A stretch of DNA of 64,000 nt from Ornithinibacillus gellani (GCF_003730295.1 NZ_QTSZ01000029.1:186001-250000); one strand, 5' to 3'. Numbered from the stretch's first letter, positions 1 to 9,353 are shown. Notes: generated by a model not told the origin, from the sequence alone. Numbers and translations: made by a program.

Positions 1-1
1 G

Positions 2-748
2 ACAATCTTACGACCAGATAACACATATGAAGAATCAACGAAGACTGCGATCCATGCATTACAGAACCAGGACATTCATGTCGTACTTGCTACTGGAAGA
101 CCATTGCACGAGCTTGATGAGCTTGCAGCTGCATTACAAGTGACATCCTTTATTGGCTACAATGGTTCCTATGCAAGTTTTCAACAGGAGAAGATTATTC
201 ATGAGCCCATGCAGTTAAATATAACCAAAAAACTACTAAAAGCCGCAAGAGACCATAACGATGAATTATTATTTTATACAAGTAGTACCAATCATTTTTC
301 AACACTGGATAGTAAATATGCCAAACAATTTATGGATACCTTCCAACTGCGAAAAAATGGGCTGATTGAAGAAAATATGTTGGATCAAGTATTAAGTGTA
401 TCCATCGTCCATGTGACAGGATCATCGCCAGCCCATTTTGAAGTCGACCCGTCTCTTCGGTTGGCGCCAGTGAATACAGAAGGAATTGAAAACAGCTATG
501 ACGTTATTTTAAGCCAAGTGAACAAAGGTGCTGCCGTTAAGCAGATGCTGGAACATTTAAACATACCAACTGAAGCTGCAATTGCATTTGGCGATGGGAT
601 GAATGATAAAGAAATGTTGGAAACCGTCGGAACTGGTTTTGCCATGGGGAATGCCCATCCTGACCTAAAGAAGGCTGCCAAATTTGAAACAACTTCTGTC
701 GAAAACAACGGCATATACAATGGTTTAAAACAAATTGGACTCGTATAG
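2..748 (+). CDS. Cof-type HAD-IIB family phosphatase, 5' truncated by window edge
   Basis: The open frame runs from base 2 with no start codon, so the N-terminus (including HAD motif I, DxDGT) lies outside the window. Visible parts are a motif II region ending in LATGRP and, near the C-terminus, the GDGMNDKEML motif IV that binds Mg2+. A cap domain lies between them, as in the Cof/YidA subfamily. Such enzymes are cytoplasmic phosphatases acting on sugar phosphates, FMN or similar small phosphoesters; the substrate cannot be told from sequence. A TTG at 104 is inside the gene and is not the start. It converges with allD. Confidence 0.88.
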   Translation, partial: TILRPDNTYEESTKTAIHALQNQDIHVVLATGRPLHELDELAAALQVTSFIGYNGSYASFQQEKIIHEPMQLNITKKLLKAARDHNDELLFYTSSTNHFSTLDSKYAKQFMDTFQLRKNGLIEENMLDQVLSVSIVHVTGSSPAHFEVDPSLRLAPVNTEGIENSYDVILSQVNKGAAVKQMLEHLNIPTEAAIAFGDGMNDKEMLETVGTGFAMGNAHPDLKKAAKFETTSVENNGIYNGLKQIGLV

Positions 749-757
749 TTGACAAAC

Positions 758-826
758 AAAACCCACTTGATAGCGCATGATAGTAGACTTCATAAGGGGT
801 CAACCATGGCTTACAAGTGGGTTTTT
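758..826. terminator. Bidirectional terminator between HAD gene and allD
   Basis: Complementary arms at 758-769 and 814-826 (AAAACCCACTTG / CAAGTGGGTTTTT) enclose a loop of about 44 nt. The T-run follows on the + strand, with an A-run on the other side, so it can serve both convergent genes. Confidence 0.6.
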
Positions 827-841
827 CTATTGTGTAACAGC

Positions 842-1888
842 TTAAGTTGCAAAAGGATCCTTGTTCCCATATTGGTCAAAATGAATCGTATCTGAAATGA
901 GATAGTTGTAAATGTCATCTACAATTTCAATTCCATCCTGTTCATAGGATGCTTCGGTAATCGTGTTTGGCTGCCCTGGATAGTATACCTGATCAAAACC
1001 TGGTGCTGGCTGAATCGCTTGCAGCTCTTCCATCGTTTGTGCAATGCGGTCCTTAAACGCTGCCAAGCTGGTAAAGAACTCCGGGTTAATGACGATATGG
1101 AGCTGACCTAAATTACGCCCAGCTGTCAAATCGTCATACATGGATGAAACATGCTTACCAAATGGCAGTCCAAGCAAGATACCTGATAGTACATCAACCA
1201 TCATCATCAAACCATACCCTTTTGCACCAGCAATTGGCAGAAGTGCTTGAACAGCATGTGCATCTGTCGTTGAATTCCCATCTTGATCCACTGCCCACCC
1301 CTCAGGAATGGCTTCATTTTTGGAACGCGCATGTAAGATTTTCCCCCACGCTTGAACCGTTGTTGCCATGTCAAAAATCAGAGGCTCCTGTTTACCTGGT
1401 GCCGCAAAAGCAATTGGATTTGTTCCATAATATGGTGCTGCACCGCCAAACGGCACAACCATTGGATCAGACTGACAAACAGAAATTCCAATCATTCCTG
1501 CGTCTGCAGCTTGTTTTACGAAATATGACAATGCACCACTATGCGCAATATGTTTTACCCCAACTACCGCAGCACCACTTTCCTTTGCCATTTCAATTGC
1601 TTCTTCCATTGCCAGCTTGGCAGCAACATGCCCAACGCCGTTGTCCCCATCAAAGGTCGCTGTTGCAGGTCCTGTTTTTTCAAAGTGAAAGTTCGGCTCA
1701 ATGGTAATACCACCTTTGGCAATTCGTTCTGCATAATAATCGACACGCATAGCACCATGTGAATGAACTCCACGTGCATCTGCATGAACAAGAACATCTG
1801 CAACAACCGTCGCATGTTCATTTAAAAGTCCTGCTCGCTCTAGTTTCTGTGCAATCAGCTGATGTAGCTTTTCTTTCGTTACCCGCAT
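842..1888 (-). CDS. allD: Ureidoglycolate dehydrogenase (NAD+), AllD
   Basis: A 348-residue member of the malate/L-lactate dehydrogenase-2 fold family. It oxidises (S)-ureidoglycolate to oxalurate in the cytoplasm during allantoin catabolism. Identity rests on near collinearity with E. coli AllD as remembered (349 aa), including HADARGVHSHGAMRVDYYAE, CQSDPMVVPFGGA, YYGTNPIAFAAPG, TTVQAWGKILHARS and the C-terminal PAPGFDQVYYPGQ and GIEIVDDIYNYLISD blocks. These distinguish it from lactate or malate paralogues. I chose the ATG at 1888, which gives MRVTKEKLHQ as in AllD and has GAGGAGTGGGAGG just upstream; a start at 1924 would add 12 atypical residues. Its product is the substrate of the AllFGH enzyme encoded 9 kb away on the same strand. 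Confidence 0.93.
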   Translation of the reverse strand: MRVTKEKLHQLIAQKLERAGLLNEHATVVADVLVHADARGVHSHGAMRVDYYAERIAKGGITIEPNFHFEKTGPATATFDGDNGVGHVAAKLAMEEAIEMAKESGAAVVGVKHIAHSGALSYFVKQAADAGMIGISVCQSDPMVVPFGGAAPYYGTNPIAFAAPGKQEPLIFDMATTVQAWGKILHARSKNEAIPEGWAVDQDGNSTTDAHAVQALLPIAGAKGYGLMMMVDVLSGILLGLPFGKHVSSMYDDLTAGRNLGQLHIVINPEFFTSLAAFKDRIAQTMEELQAIQPAPGFDQVYYPGQPNTITEASYEQDGIEIVDDIYNYLISDTIHFDQYGNKDPFAT

Positions 1889-2021
1889 ATCCTCCCACTC
1901 CTCTTCTATTGCTCTTGACAACATTTACCATCTGCTTATTATGAATCGGATACTGTTACTTGAAACAATGAATGTAACTTCTCTCTACTTTCCCCTACCA
2001 CATTTTACTTTATGTAAGGAA

Positions 2022-2053
2022 AAACCCCCGCATCATTAGTGAAACAGAGGTTT
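2022..2053 (-). terminator. Terminator after MFS transporter gene
   Basis: On the minus strand AAACCTC pairs with GGGGTTT (one G-U pair) and is followed by a T-run. It lies about 25 bp after the transporter stop codon. Confidence 0.5.
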
Positions 2054-2077
2054 AACCTTTCAAGTAACGTGATTGAA

Positions 2078-3319
2078 TTAATTTGCTTCTGCGACGACCG
2101 CGCCTTCTACATTCGGACGGTTTTTCTCATCAATCATCAATACAGAAACAAAGGCGACTGCTAGCAATGCACCAGCAAAATAGAAACCAGCATTCAACGA
2201 TCCAGTAACGTCAACCAACAGACCAGTAATATATGGCGCTAAGATAGAACCACACATACCGATAAAGTTGTACACACCAAACGCCGTACTTAATGCGTGC
2301 TTCGGTGCATTATCTGCAACAACTGCAACCAATACTGGATTCGTACTGATTTTACCAAAAATACCGTAACCAATTAATGCCGCATATAATACCCACATGC
2401 TGTCAAATGCAACGATAGATACAATCGCAATGATAGATAGTGGAATCATGACCATCAATACTGGACGACGTGTTCCCATTCGGTCAGCAATCCAGCTAAA
2501 TAAAATGGAACCTGGAATAGCAGCCCAAGGAACTAAAGATGAAACAACGGCAACTTCTGTACCATCGATACCACGTGCGTGCTGCAAGTAGTAAGGAATC
2601 CAAGTAACAACTACGAAGAAAGCATAAATCGCACAGAAAATAGTAATATAAGCAAAGATTAGGTTCTTACTGAATAGGTCTTTTACTTTTAGCTTTTGAC
2701 CACCATTTTCCGTAGCGCGTTCTTCTTTTGTTTTTGGCTTTTCTTTAATCACAAGGAACATCGCGATACCGATTAAAACAACAGGTATAGCGATAACAAA
2801 GAATGGTGTTCTCCAGCTCATTCCTAGTGTTCCAACGGTATAGCTTGAAATAAAGTAACCGATGGAAAGACCGAACGCCATCCCACTATTGATAATGGCA
2901 CTCCCCAAAGTAATATGCTTTGGGGGAATTGCTTCAGAAGATAGTCCGTACTGCGGTCCATAGTAGAAGCCTTGGAACATACCAACGAGCAACCAAGCAA
3001 CCATGAAAAATGCAAAGTTAGGCATAAGTCCTGTAACAGCTGCCAAAAGACCAAACATAATGACACCAGGTACAAGTACTTTTTTCTTCCCAATTTTATC
3101 TCCTAATATTCCTGAAGGGACGTTTAAACCAGCATAACCAATGAAGAAGATACTACTGATAAGTCCTAGCTGTGCACCAGATAAACCAAACTCACCCTGG
3201 ATATTATCCATTACTGGGTTTAGAACGGCACGTGTAGCATAAAGCGCCACCCAACCAAGGAAAAATACTGTTACAATCTTGATCCAATAAGGAATTAAAA
3301 CTTTCTTTTCATTCTCCAT
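2078..3319 (-). CDS. MFS transporter, ureide/oxamate-linked paralogue 1
   Basis: A 413-residue major facilitator with 12 predicted membrane segments. The first begins at about residue 12, and the MFS signature loop reads GILGDKIGKKK after TM2, repeated as SWIADRMGTRR after TM8. The start ATG at 3319 has AGGAGG upstream. By eye about four of five residues match the protein at 15373-16611, so they are recent paralogues on either side of the oxamate transcarbamylase operon. Substrate is not shown by sequence. From context, likely roles are import of allantoin, allantoate or ureidoglycolate, or export of oxamate. A cre-like repeat shared with the allF operon lies about 100 bp upstream. Confidence 0.85.
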   Translation of the reverse strand: MENEKKVLIPYWIKIVTVFFLGWVALYATRAVLNPVMDNIQGEFGLSGAQLGLISSIFFIGYAGLNVPSGILGDKIGKKKVLVPGVIMFGLLAAVTGLMPNFAFFMVAWLLVGMFQGFYYGPQYGLSSEAIPPKHITLGSAIINSGMAFGLSIGYFISSYTVGTLGMSWRTPFFVIAIPVVLIGIAMFLVIKEKPKTKEERATENGGQKLKVKDLFSKNLIFAYITIFCAIYAFFVVVTWIPYYLQHARGIDGTEVAVVSSLVPWAAIPGSILFSWIADRMGTRRPVLMVMIPLSIIAIVSIVAFDSMWVLYAALIGYGIFGKISTNPVLVAVVADNAPKHALSTAFGVYNFIGMCGSILAPYITGLLVDVTGSLNAGFYFAGALLAVAFVSVLMIDEKNRPNVEGAVVAEAN

Positions 3320-3414
3320 TCCTTTTCCTCCTGCTCCTAATATAATGTTTAAATTGAAAAGTTAGATAGATAGATTACTATTACAATTGAAATATACGAT
3401 AAAACACATTGCAG

Positions 3415-3455
3415 TCGAATAAAATTGAAAGTGTTTACATTGCAAAAACATTAAA
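3415..3455 (-). promoter_or_regulatory. 41-bp shared upstream element with cre-like core, copy 1
   Basis: This stretch matches 14448-14488 at 40 of 41 positions and has the same orientation relative to the minus-strand gene downstream. Its minus-strand core, TGTAAACACTTTCA (3426-3439), fits the CcpA cre consensus TGWAARCGYTWNCW at 13 of 14 positions, with A replacing the central G. It ends 96 bp before the transporter start. A CcpA site or the operator of a local regulator are both possible. Confidence 0.7.
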
Positions 3456-3541
3456 ATTATCAAGAAGGCAAAATGAAGACATATTTCCAATCCTATTTCA
3501 TGGGGAAAAAGAATGATTTTCAGGACAAAAACCTCATAAAA

Positions 3542-3588
3542 AATCCACCAGAGAGCATGTTTTAAAAACATAACATCGCTAGTGGATT
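3542..3588 (-). terminator. Terminator after MetE-like gene
   Basis: Read on the minus strand, AATCCAC (3582-3588) pairs with GTGGATT (3542-3548), with an inner AT-rich palindrome, and TTTTTAT follows. Confidence 0.6.
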
Positions 3589-3625
3589 CATTTCATACAG
3601 TTATAAACCTACACACTTATAACAT

Positions 3626-4747
3626 TTAGTTCCATACATCTTCAGCTATTTTAATCACATGGCTTAGCTTAGCCCACTGTTGTTCTACTGTTAAATCATT
3701 TCCTTCTTCTGTACTTGCAAACCCACATTGAGGACTTAATGCCAGATTTTCTTTAGGAATAAATCGGCTTGCCTGTTGGATTCGATTTTTAATATAATCA
3801 ACATCTTCCAAAGTAGGAGTTTTTGAAGTAATCAGCCCCAGCACGATTTCAACATCACGTCGTTTTATATCTTTCAACGGTTCGAATCCGCCACTTCGTT
3901 CATCATCATATTCCAAGAAAAACGCATCATAATTTAGTTGGTCAAAGAATGGCGCTACATAGTCATACCCACCATCTGCATGCATACTTTTGGAGCGAAA
4001 GTTGCCACGACACATATGAACGGTAGTCGTTAAATCTTCAGGATTGTCCTGCAATGCAGTGTTCGTTGTTTCAATAATTGTATGAAGCAATTCAGGTAAT
4101 GCCAAGCCCGTTGTTTCTACCATCATGGTGGAGAATTTAGGATCTGTAAATGTCGTTAATGTCGTATCATCAAATTGAAGATAACGACAACCAGCTTCAT
4201 ATAAAGCCTGAACCATTTCTTGATACGCTCTTGCTAAATCCTTAAACATGTCTGTCGCATCAGGATAGATAACTTTTTCACGTTCATTCACATAACGATA
4301 CATAATCACACTTGGAGCTGGAATCGTAAATTTTGCAACCTGACTTCCATCACCTAGTTCATCTACCGTCTGCTTTAAAAATTTAAAATGCTCAATCATA
4401 TAATGATGATTAAACTTGATTTTATCAACAATTTCAAACGCGATAGGCTTTGTTTTAACACCATCGCTGAAACGAATGCCTCTATCCACTTCGATAAATT
4501 CTATTCCATCCAAACCTACGAAGAAATCATGACTCCAAAACAAACGTCTAAACTCGCCATCGGTAATAGCTTTAAGTCCAATATCTATTTGCTTTTGGAC
4601 CAATTTTTTGATTTCTATATTTTCTACTTTCGTAAGCTCAGCTTGTGTCATTTCTTTTTGTTGATAAGCTTTTCTTGCTGATTGTATTGGCGCGCTTCTT
4701 AATAAACTCCCTACATGATCAGCCTTTAAAGGTAATTTATGCATCAT
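3626..4747 (-). CDS. MetE C-terminal-domain-like methyltransferase, YxjG/YxjH type
   Basis: About 373 residues from the ATG at 4747, equal in size to the B. subtilis YxjG/YxjH proteins and about half of full MetE, lacking the N-terminal barrel. It begins with the family's ADHVGSLLR block and has ITDGEFRR, RYLQFDDTT, VHMCRGN and SPQCGFAST. The His and Cys of VHMCRGN and the late Cys match expected zinc ligands of cobalamin-independent methionine synthases. It probably transfers a methyl group to homocysteine or another thiol; the donor is uncertain. The ribosome binding site AAGGAG is rather far (about 12 nt) from the chosen start. A 15-bp sequence upstream is repeated in the promoter of the adjacent LysR gene, suggesting control by that regulator. 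Confidence 0.85.
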   Translation of the reverse strand: MMHKLPLKADHVGSLLRSAPIQSARKAYQQKEMTQAELTKVENIEIKKLVQKQIDIGLKAITDGEFRRLFWSHDFFVGLDGIEFIEVDRGIRFSDGVKTKPIAFEIVDKIKFNHHYMIEHFKFLKQTVDELGDGSQVAKFTIPAPSVIMYRYVNEREKVIYPDATDMFKDLARAYQEMVQALYEAGCRYLQFDDTTLTTFTDPKFSTMMVETTGLALPELLHTIIETTNTALQDNPEDLTTTVHMCRGNFRSKSMHADGGYDYVAPFFDQLNYDAFFLEYDDERSGGFEPLKDIKRRDVEIVLGLITSKTPTLEDVDYIKNRIQQASRFIPKENLALSPQCGFASTEEGNDLTVEQQWAKLSHVIKIAEDVWN

Positions 4748-4784
4748 ATGTATCCATTCTCTCCTTATGTCAATATAAGAAAAG

Positions 4785-4799
4785 TATAACAATTATCAA
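4785..4799 (-). promoter_or_regulatory. Candidate LysR-type operator, copy 1
   Basis: TATAACAATTATCAA occurs here, 38 bp before the MetE-like start, and again at 5783-5797 in front of the LysR gene. On the minus strand it fits the loose T-N11-A LysR-box pattern. Confidence 0.45.
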
Positions 4800-4845
4800 C
4801 CTTATAGTGTAACACCTAATATCTATCCATCGTTATAGCTTATTC

Positions 4846-5763
4846 CTATAACGAGGACAGTTCTTTAGCAATGGTTTCCTTTAAATATTGAATGTAAGTA
4901 TTCACCAATGTATTATTTTTTACATTTTTATGTGTTATATAACCAACCGTAATGCGTTCATCGACATCCAAAGGAATCGCTATAATATCTTTACTGTTCA
5001 ATGTATGGCTGATAACTCCTGTTGAAATGGTATATCCATTTAGACCAATCAATAGGTTAAATTAGGTCGCGCGATCACTCACCCGAATGTTTTTTGGTCT
5101 AAACATTGTGCTTAAAATCTCCTCCGAAAAATAAAACGAGTTGAAATCCCCTTGTTCGAAAGAGAGATATGGATATGGCAGTAAATCAGTTAATGTGACT
5201 AAATCCTTGTTGGCAAGTGGATTACTGGAGCTAATAAACACATGCGGTTTGGCTTCGAATAGATGATGAAATGATAAATTTCCTTCTCTGAGAAACTTAT
5301 TAATAATTTTCTCATTAAAATCATTCACATATAATATCCCAATTTCACTTCGTAATTCCTTCACATCTGCAATAATATCCGCCGTTTTCGTTTCCTTTAA
5401 TACAAACTCATATTCCGCTGGATCGTATTCCGTTAATAATTTAACAAATGCACTAACCGCAAAAGCATAATGTTGGGTGGATACTGAGAAATACTGTTGT
5501 GGTGCAGGTGCATTGGCATAGCGATTTTCAAGCAATTCGGCTTGTTCCACTACTTGTCTTGCGTAACCTAGAAATTCCGACCCTTCTGAGGTAAGCATAA
5601 TGCCCTGATTGGTTCTAAAAAAGATTGTTATTCCCAATTCCTTTTCTAACTCTTTTAATACATTCGATAGGCTTGGCTGGCTAATAAATAATTTTTGTGC
5701 CGCTTTATTGATGGATCGACATCTTGCCACTTCAAGCACATACTTTAATTGTTGTAACGTCAA
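4846..5763 (-). pseudogene. LysR-family transcriptional regulator interrupted by an in-frame stop
   Basis: The frame encodes an otherwise complete LysR regulator of about 305 codons. An N-terminal winged helix-turn-helix (SINKAAQKLFISQPSLSNVLKELE) is followed by a substrate-binding domain. Codon 234 is TAA (5062-5064), and the same frame then continues without any shift for about 71 codons (FNLLIGLNGYTISTGVIS...) to a natural stop. One base change (for example TTA or CTA to TAA) explains this. The truncated 233-residue product would keep the DNA-binding domain but lose part of the second ligand-binding lobe. Alternatives are a sequencing error or stop read-through. The start appears to be TTG at 5763. 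Confidence 0.85.
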
Positions 5764-5782
5764 CCTTCATCTCTTCCTTCCC

Positions 5783-5797
5783 TATAACAATTATCAA
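5783..5797 (-). promoter_or_regulatory. Candidate LysR-type operator, copy 2
   Basis: A second exact copy of TATAACAATTATCAA, 20 bp upstream of the LysR start, is consistent with autoregulation plus control of the downstream MetE-like gene. Confidence 0.45.
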
Positions 5798-5855
5798 GAA
5801 TTCTATTACACAACCAACAATCCATACCAATATTAAGCGGTGGTCATTGGAAAAA

Positions 5856-5881
5856 CACCATTGATATTGTTATCAATGGTG
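5856..5881 (-). terminator. Terminator after response regulator
   Basis: Perfect 11-bp stem CACCATTGATA / TATCAATGGTG with a 4-nt loop, followed by TTTTT on the minus strand. It ends the kinase/regulator operon. Confidence 0.9.
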
Positions 5882-5959
5882 CTCCATGACAGAGTTATCT
5901 TTCATTCGTATCCGTTCAGAGATTTCGATACTTTCAATCATATCTATGGAATAGAAGGT

Positions 5960-6676
5960 CTATTCTGGTTTTGGTATACTTTTTAGCATATACCCAAGTC
6001 CTGGATACGTAATAATATATTCTTGTTTTTCCGTAAGTTTTTCTTTCATTTTTCGCCGAATTCTAGCTATTCCAACACGTAAATATTCCACATCATCCCG
6101 ATATTGTGCTCCCCAGACTTCGGTAAGCAGCTTTTCATGTTGAACAACCTTATCCAAATTAAGTGCGAGTATTTCCATCATCATAAACTCGGTATGCGTG
6201 AGTTTAAATTCAACATCATTGATCCAGCAACGTTTACTGCCAATATCAATTGCAAATTCGCCTGTATAGATCATCGGTGTTGTAACAACCTGTTGTTCTG
6301 CAAGGGTTGGTTGGCTCCTTCTTAACACCGCATTTACCCTGGCAAATAACTCATCCAATGAAAAAGGTTTGGTCAAATAATCATCAGCCCCAACATTTAA
6401 ACCATGCACTTTATCCTGTGGGTTACTTCTTGCTGTGAGCATGATAACGGGTACATTCGTAAACTTCCGCAATTTTTCCAGCACGTAAAATCCATCATAG
6501 CCTGGCATCATGATATCCAGAAGAATAAGGTCTGGTGACATTAAATCAAATTTCTCCAATAGTTCCTCACCAGAACCGGCTGTGACGACATCATAACCAA
6601 CCGATTTTAAATTAGCAGCAATAAATCGTAAAATTTTTGGTTCATCATCTACAATACAAATCGTCTGGTTCTTCAT
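5960..6676 (-). CDS. OmpR/PhoB-family response regulator
   Basis: 238 residues: a receiver domain (about 1-120) and a C-terminal winged-helix DNA-binding domain (about 140-232). Receiver residues are all present: acidic pair D10-D11, phosphoacceptor D54 in LILLDIMMPG, T81 and K103. The start ATG overlaps the kinase stop codon (ATGA), so the two are translationally coupled. Located between the LysR gene and carbamate kinase, it probably controls the ureide/oxamate genes on both sides, but its target sites are not known. It could bind the 41-bp element found before allF and the first transporter. Confidence 0.93.
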   Translation of the reverse strand: MKNQTICIVDDEPKILRFIAANLKSVGYDVVTAGSGEELLEKFDLMSPDLILLDIMMPGYDGFYVLEKLRKFTNVPVIMLTARSNPQDKVHGLNVGADDYLTKPFSLDELFARVNAVLRRSQPTLAEQQVVTTPMIYTGEFAIDIGSKRCWINDVEFKLTHTEFMMMEILALNLDKVVQHEKLLTEVWGAQYRDDVEYLRVGIARIRRKMKEKLTEKQEYIITYPGLGYMLKSIPKPE

Positions 6677-9297
6677 ACACTTTCATCCTCCTCCCGTATA
6701 GGGAAATACAATGTAAAGGTACTGCCTTCTCCAGGTACACTTGAAACATTTATCGTACCACCATGGGCTTCCATGATTCCTTTGCAAATTGCCAGACCTA
6801 AACCGGTCCCACCTGTTCTTCTCGTTGCGGTAATATCCACCTGATAGAATCGGTTAAAGATCTTTTGAATATGATCCATAGAAATACCAATACCATTATC
6901 TGAAACAGAAATACAAATCCATTCTTCTTTCTGCTCGAGTGTAATATTGATTTTTTTCTCTACCTCATCATTATATCGAATGCCATTCATAAATAAATTA
7001 ACGAGCACTTGTTGAACACGTATTTTATCTGCGAAAAAGTACAATGGTTCATCCGCTTTTTCCACAAATTCAAATGTAACATGCTGTTTGAGCATTTGAG
7101 GTATTTGATCGATAGATTCTTCAATGATATGATCTGCACGAATCATATTCGGTACAATATACATCGTACCGGACTCAATCTTGGATATATCCATCCAATC
7201 ACTAACAAGATGTTGGATTCGTTCAATATCCTCATGCACGCCCTCTAATAGCTCCTGTTGGAAATCAGGCTCCCATTGCACATCTGCACGCAGTAGCGTT
7301 TCAACACTGCCTTTAATGTTCGTAATCGGCGTTTTAAATTCATGTGAGGTGAGTGAAATTAGATTGTTTTTCAACGTATCTATTTCTTCCTCTTTCGTTA
7401 TATCCCGTAATAGCAACCCTTGGCCAATCGTCGCATCATCTAAAATAACGGAAAAATTATGGACAGCATAATAGAAAGTCTTGCCAGCTGGTGTGACTCG
7501 CTCCAGTTTAATCGCATTTTTTTCTTTTTGGAAAAATTCCTCTAACGACTCCTCATTGATTTCAAATATCCGGGTAAACTGGTTTGATACATCTTCTAAG
7601 GTTAGTAATTCACCTTTTGCATCTTCCATTACGACCGATTGGAAAAATTCATTGACATATTCAACTTCATTATGATTATTAAGCAGCATTAACCCTTCTG
7701 ACATACTTTCCAAAATGGCTTCCAACTCAGCATGCTTGTTGCGAATCTTTTCAAATAAAAACTTATTTTGCAGCATAATTGCCAAGGAGGTTGCAAAGGT
7801 TTGTAAAAATTCTTGATCACTTGCGACGATTTCCTGTTCATGTTGCAAATCGACGACTAGAAATCCCTTTAAATCCTTGCCAATCTGAATTGGCTCCATA
7901 TGCTGTAATTGTCCAGTCATATGATGATTTAAATAATGCTGGATGTTTTTATTTTTAATAATTTCATCAGAGGTAACAGCAATATCTTGAAAAATGACAT
8001 GAACCTTGTTATCCATAAATGGTTTAATTTTGATGAGACAATCCTGAATAAAATGGGTCAAATCCTTATCTGAGGATACAGATGTAATCAATTTATTAAC
8101 AGCCTTAAGCTCCATATTTTTATTTTCCAACGTAGCTGTTCGGTCTTGAACCCGCTCCTCGAGCTCCCGATTTAACAACACCAGACCTTCCCGATTGGTT
8201 TCCACTTCTTCTATGAGATTATCAAAGTAGTCAAAGAGCTCTTCCATCTCTCTTGGTCCATTTGATTTACGTTTGATACTCCGTTTATGAATGACACCTT
8301 TTGTATAGTTTTTATATTCTTTAATATAATCCAGCAAATTACGAATGGTGCGTTCTAAGCGGTTGGTTAAGATATAGCTCACACCAAGCATGATCAGCGT
8401 TGTTATAACGACAAAACCTACGACCGTTAAAATAGCTTTTCGGAAGGTATGATTAATAATACGTGTTGGTGTCCCAATCCAAACCTTCCAATCTAGGTCC
8501 TTTATTTTTGTATAGGTGATAAATTCTTCTTCCCCGCTTGTCCCATCCCCAACAAATTCACCAGAAGCAGCATCGCTTTCCCCATTGATATATTTTACCA
8601 GTTGATCCTCTGATAGATTAACGAGCTCTGTTTTGGTATCGACATTGGGATGCACAACAACATTATTCTCCTGATCCAAAACAACTGCATGACTTTCTTT
8701 GTCATTAATACTTGCTTTTACTTCTTCCGCCAATACATTTAGATCCAATGCCCCAAGTACATATCCTTCCATTTCACCCGAAGCGCTTAAGATTGGTGCG
8801 AGCGTCGTTACCAGCATAATATTGGTACCTCCCCGCCCATGAAAAACAGAGGATAATACGGGTTTTTTTGTTTTCACCAATTCTTTATAATAATCACGGT
8901 CACTGAAGTCGAGATTCCCTCGTTGGGCACCGTCTGTATATACTTCCGGATAAAATACGACGGATTGCCCTTTTTCATTGCCGACATATAAATTGACGAA
9001 GCCAGGAAATGTATCCTTAATATCCTCTAGCTTTTTTTGAATCGATTGCAGGTCATTTTCTATCAGCAACGGCTCTAGACTTTTTGCTAGCACATGCACC
9101 ACGCGTTGATGCTCCTGAATATAATTTTTAATATTATTTTCAAGAAATACGGTTGTTTGATTTTGCTTTTGTTGATTCTCATTAATTAATTTAGACAATT
9201 GGAATGCTTGAAAAATACCTAGCATGGTAATGGAGGCGAAGGTAATCGCAATAAATGAGTATATGAGTTCTTTTTTAAATGATCGGTTTTTTCGCAT
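6673..9297 (-). CDS. Membrane sensor histidine kinase with extracytoplasmic double-CACHE domain
   Basis: 874 residues. TM1 is at about 12-32, a dCACHE-type sensor at about 35-280 (typical DFSDRDYYKELVKTKKPVLS), and TM2 at about 287-310. A HAMP-like linker and coiled coil (about 310-400) follow. A GAF-like region lies at about 400-515, PAS at about 525-635, HisKA with phosphoacceptor H652 in LTSHEFKTPITN, and a C-terminal HATPase with N-box (FMNGIRYND), G1 (DNGIGIS) and G2 (GGTGLGLAI). It would sense a small extracellular molecule and phosphorylate the coupled regulator. Position next to the carbamate kinase/oxamate transcarbamylase operon suggests a ureide, oxamate or other purine-breakdown ligand; this is inference. 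Confidence 0.93.
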   Translation of the reverse strand: MRKNRSFKKELIYSFIAITFASITMLGIFQAFQLSKLINENQQKQNQTTVFLENNIKNYIQEHQRVVHVLAKSLEPLLIENDLQSIQKKLEDIKDTFPGFVNLYVGNEKGQSVVFYPEVYTDGAQRGNLDFSDRDYYKELVKTKKPVLSSVFHGRGGTNIMLVTTLAPILSASGEMEGYVLGALDLNVLAEEVKASINDKESHAVVLDQENNVVVHPNVDTKTELVNLSEDQLVKYINGESDAASGEFVGDGTSGEEEFITYTKIKDLDWKVWIGTPTRIINHTFRKAILTVVGFVVITTLIMLGVSYILTNRLERTIRNLLDYIKEYKNYTKGVIHKRSIKRKSNGPREMEELFDYFDNLIEEVETNREGLVLLNRELEERVQDRTATLENKNMELKAVNKLITSVSSDKDLTHFIQDCLIKIKPFMDNKVHVIFQDIAVTSDEIIKNKNIQHYLNHHMTGQLQHMEPIQIGKDLKGFLVVDLQHEQEIVASDQEFLQTFATSLAIMLQNKFLFEKIRNKHAELEAILESMSEGLMLLNNHNEVEYVNEFFQSVVMEDAKGELLTLEDVSNQFTRIFEINEESLEEFFQKEKNAIKLERVTPAGKTFYYAVHNFSVILDDATIGQGLLLRDITKEEEIDTLKNNLISLTSHEFKTPITNIKGSVETLLRADVQWEPDFQQELLEGVHEDIERIQHLVSDWMDISKIESGTMYIVPNMIRADHIIEESIDQIPQMLKQHVTFEFVEKADEPLYFFADKIRVQQVLVNLFMNGIRYNDEVEKKINITLEQKEEWICISVSDNGIGISMDHIQKIFNRFYQVDITATRRTGGTGLGLAICKGIMEAHGGTINVSSVPGEGSTFTLYFPIREEDESV

Positions 9298-9353
9298 TCC
9301 GTTTCCTCCCTAACAAAACATACCAGCAAGAATGGCGCTATGAATACCAAAAT

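Noticed and set aside
842-1888. Malate or lactate dehydrogenase
   Set aside because: The family default label was rejected because long blocks match ureidoglycolate dehydrogenase AllD and the neighbours are oxalurate-processing genes.
3362-3571. 69-codon minus-strand open frame upstream of the first MFS gene
   Set aside because: It overlaps the 41-bp control element and the terminator of the neighbouring gene and has no ribosome site; it is a chance frame in AT-rich DNA.
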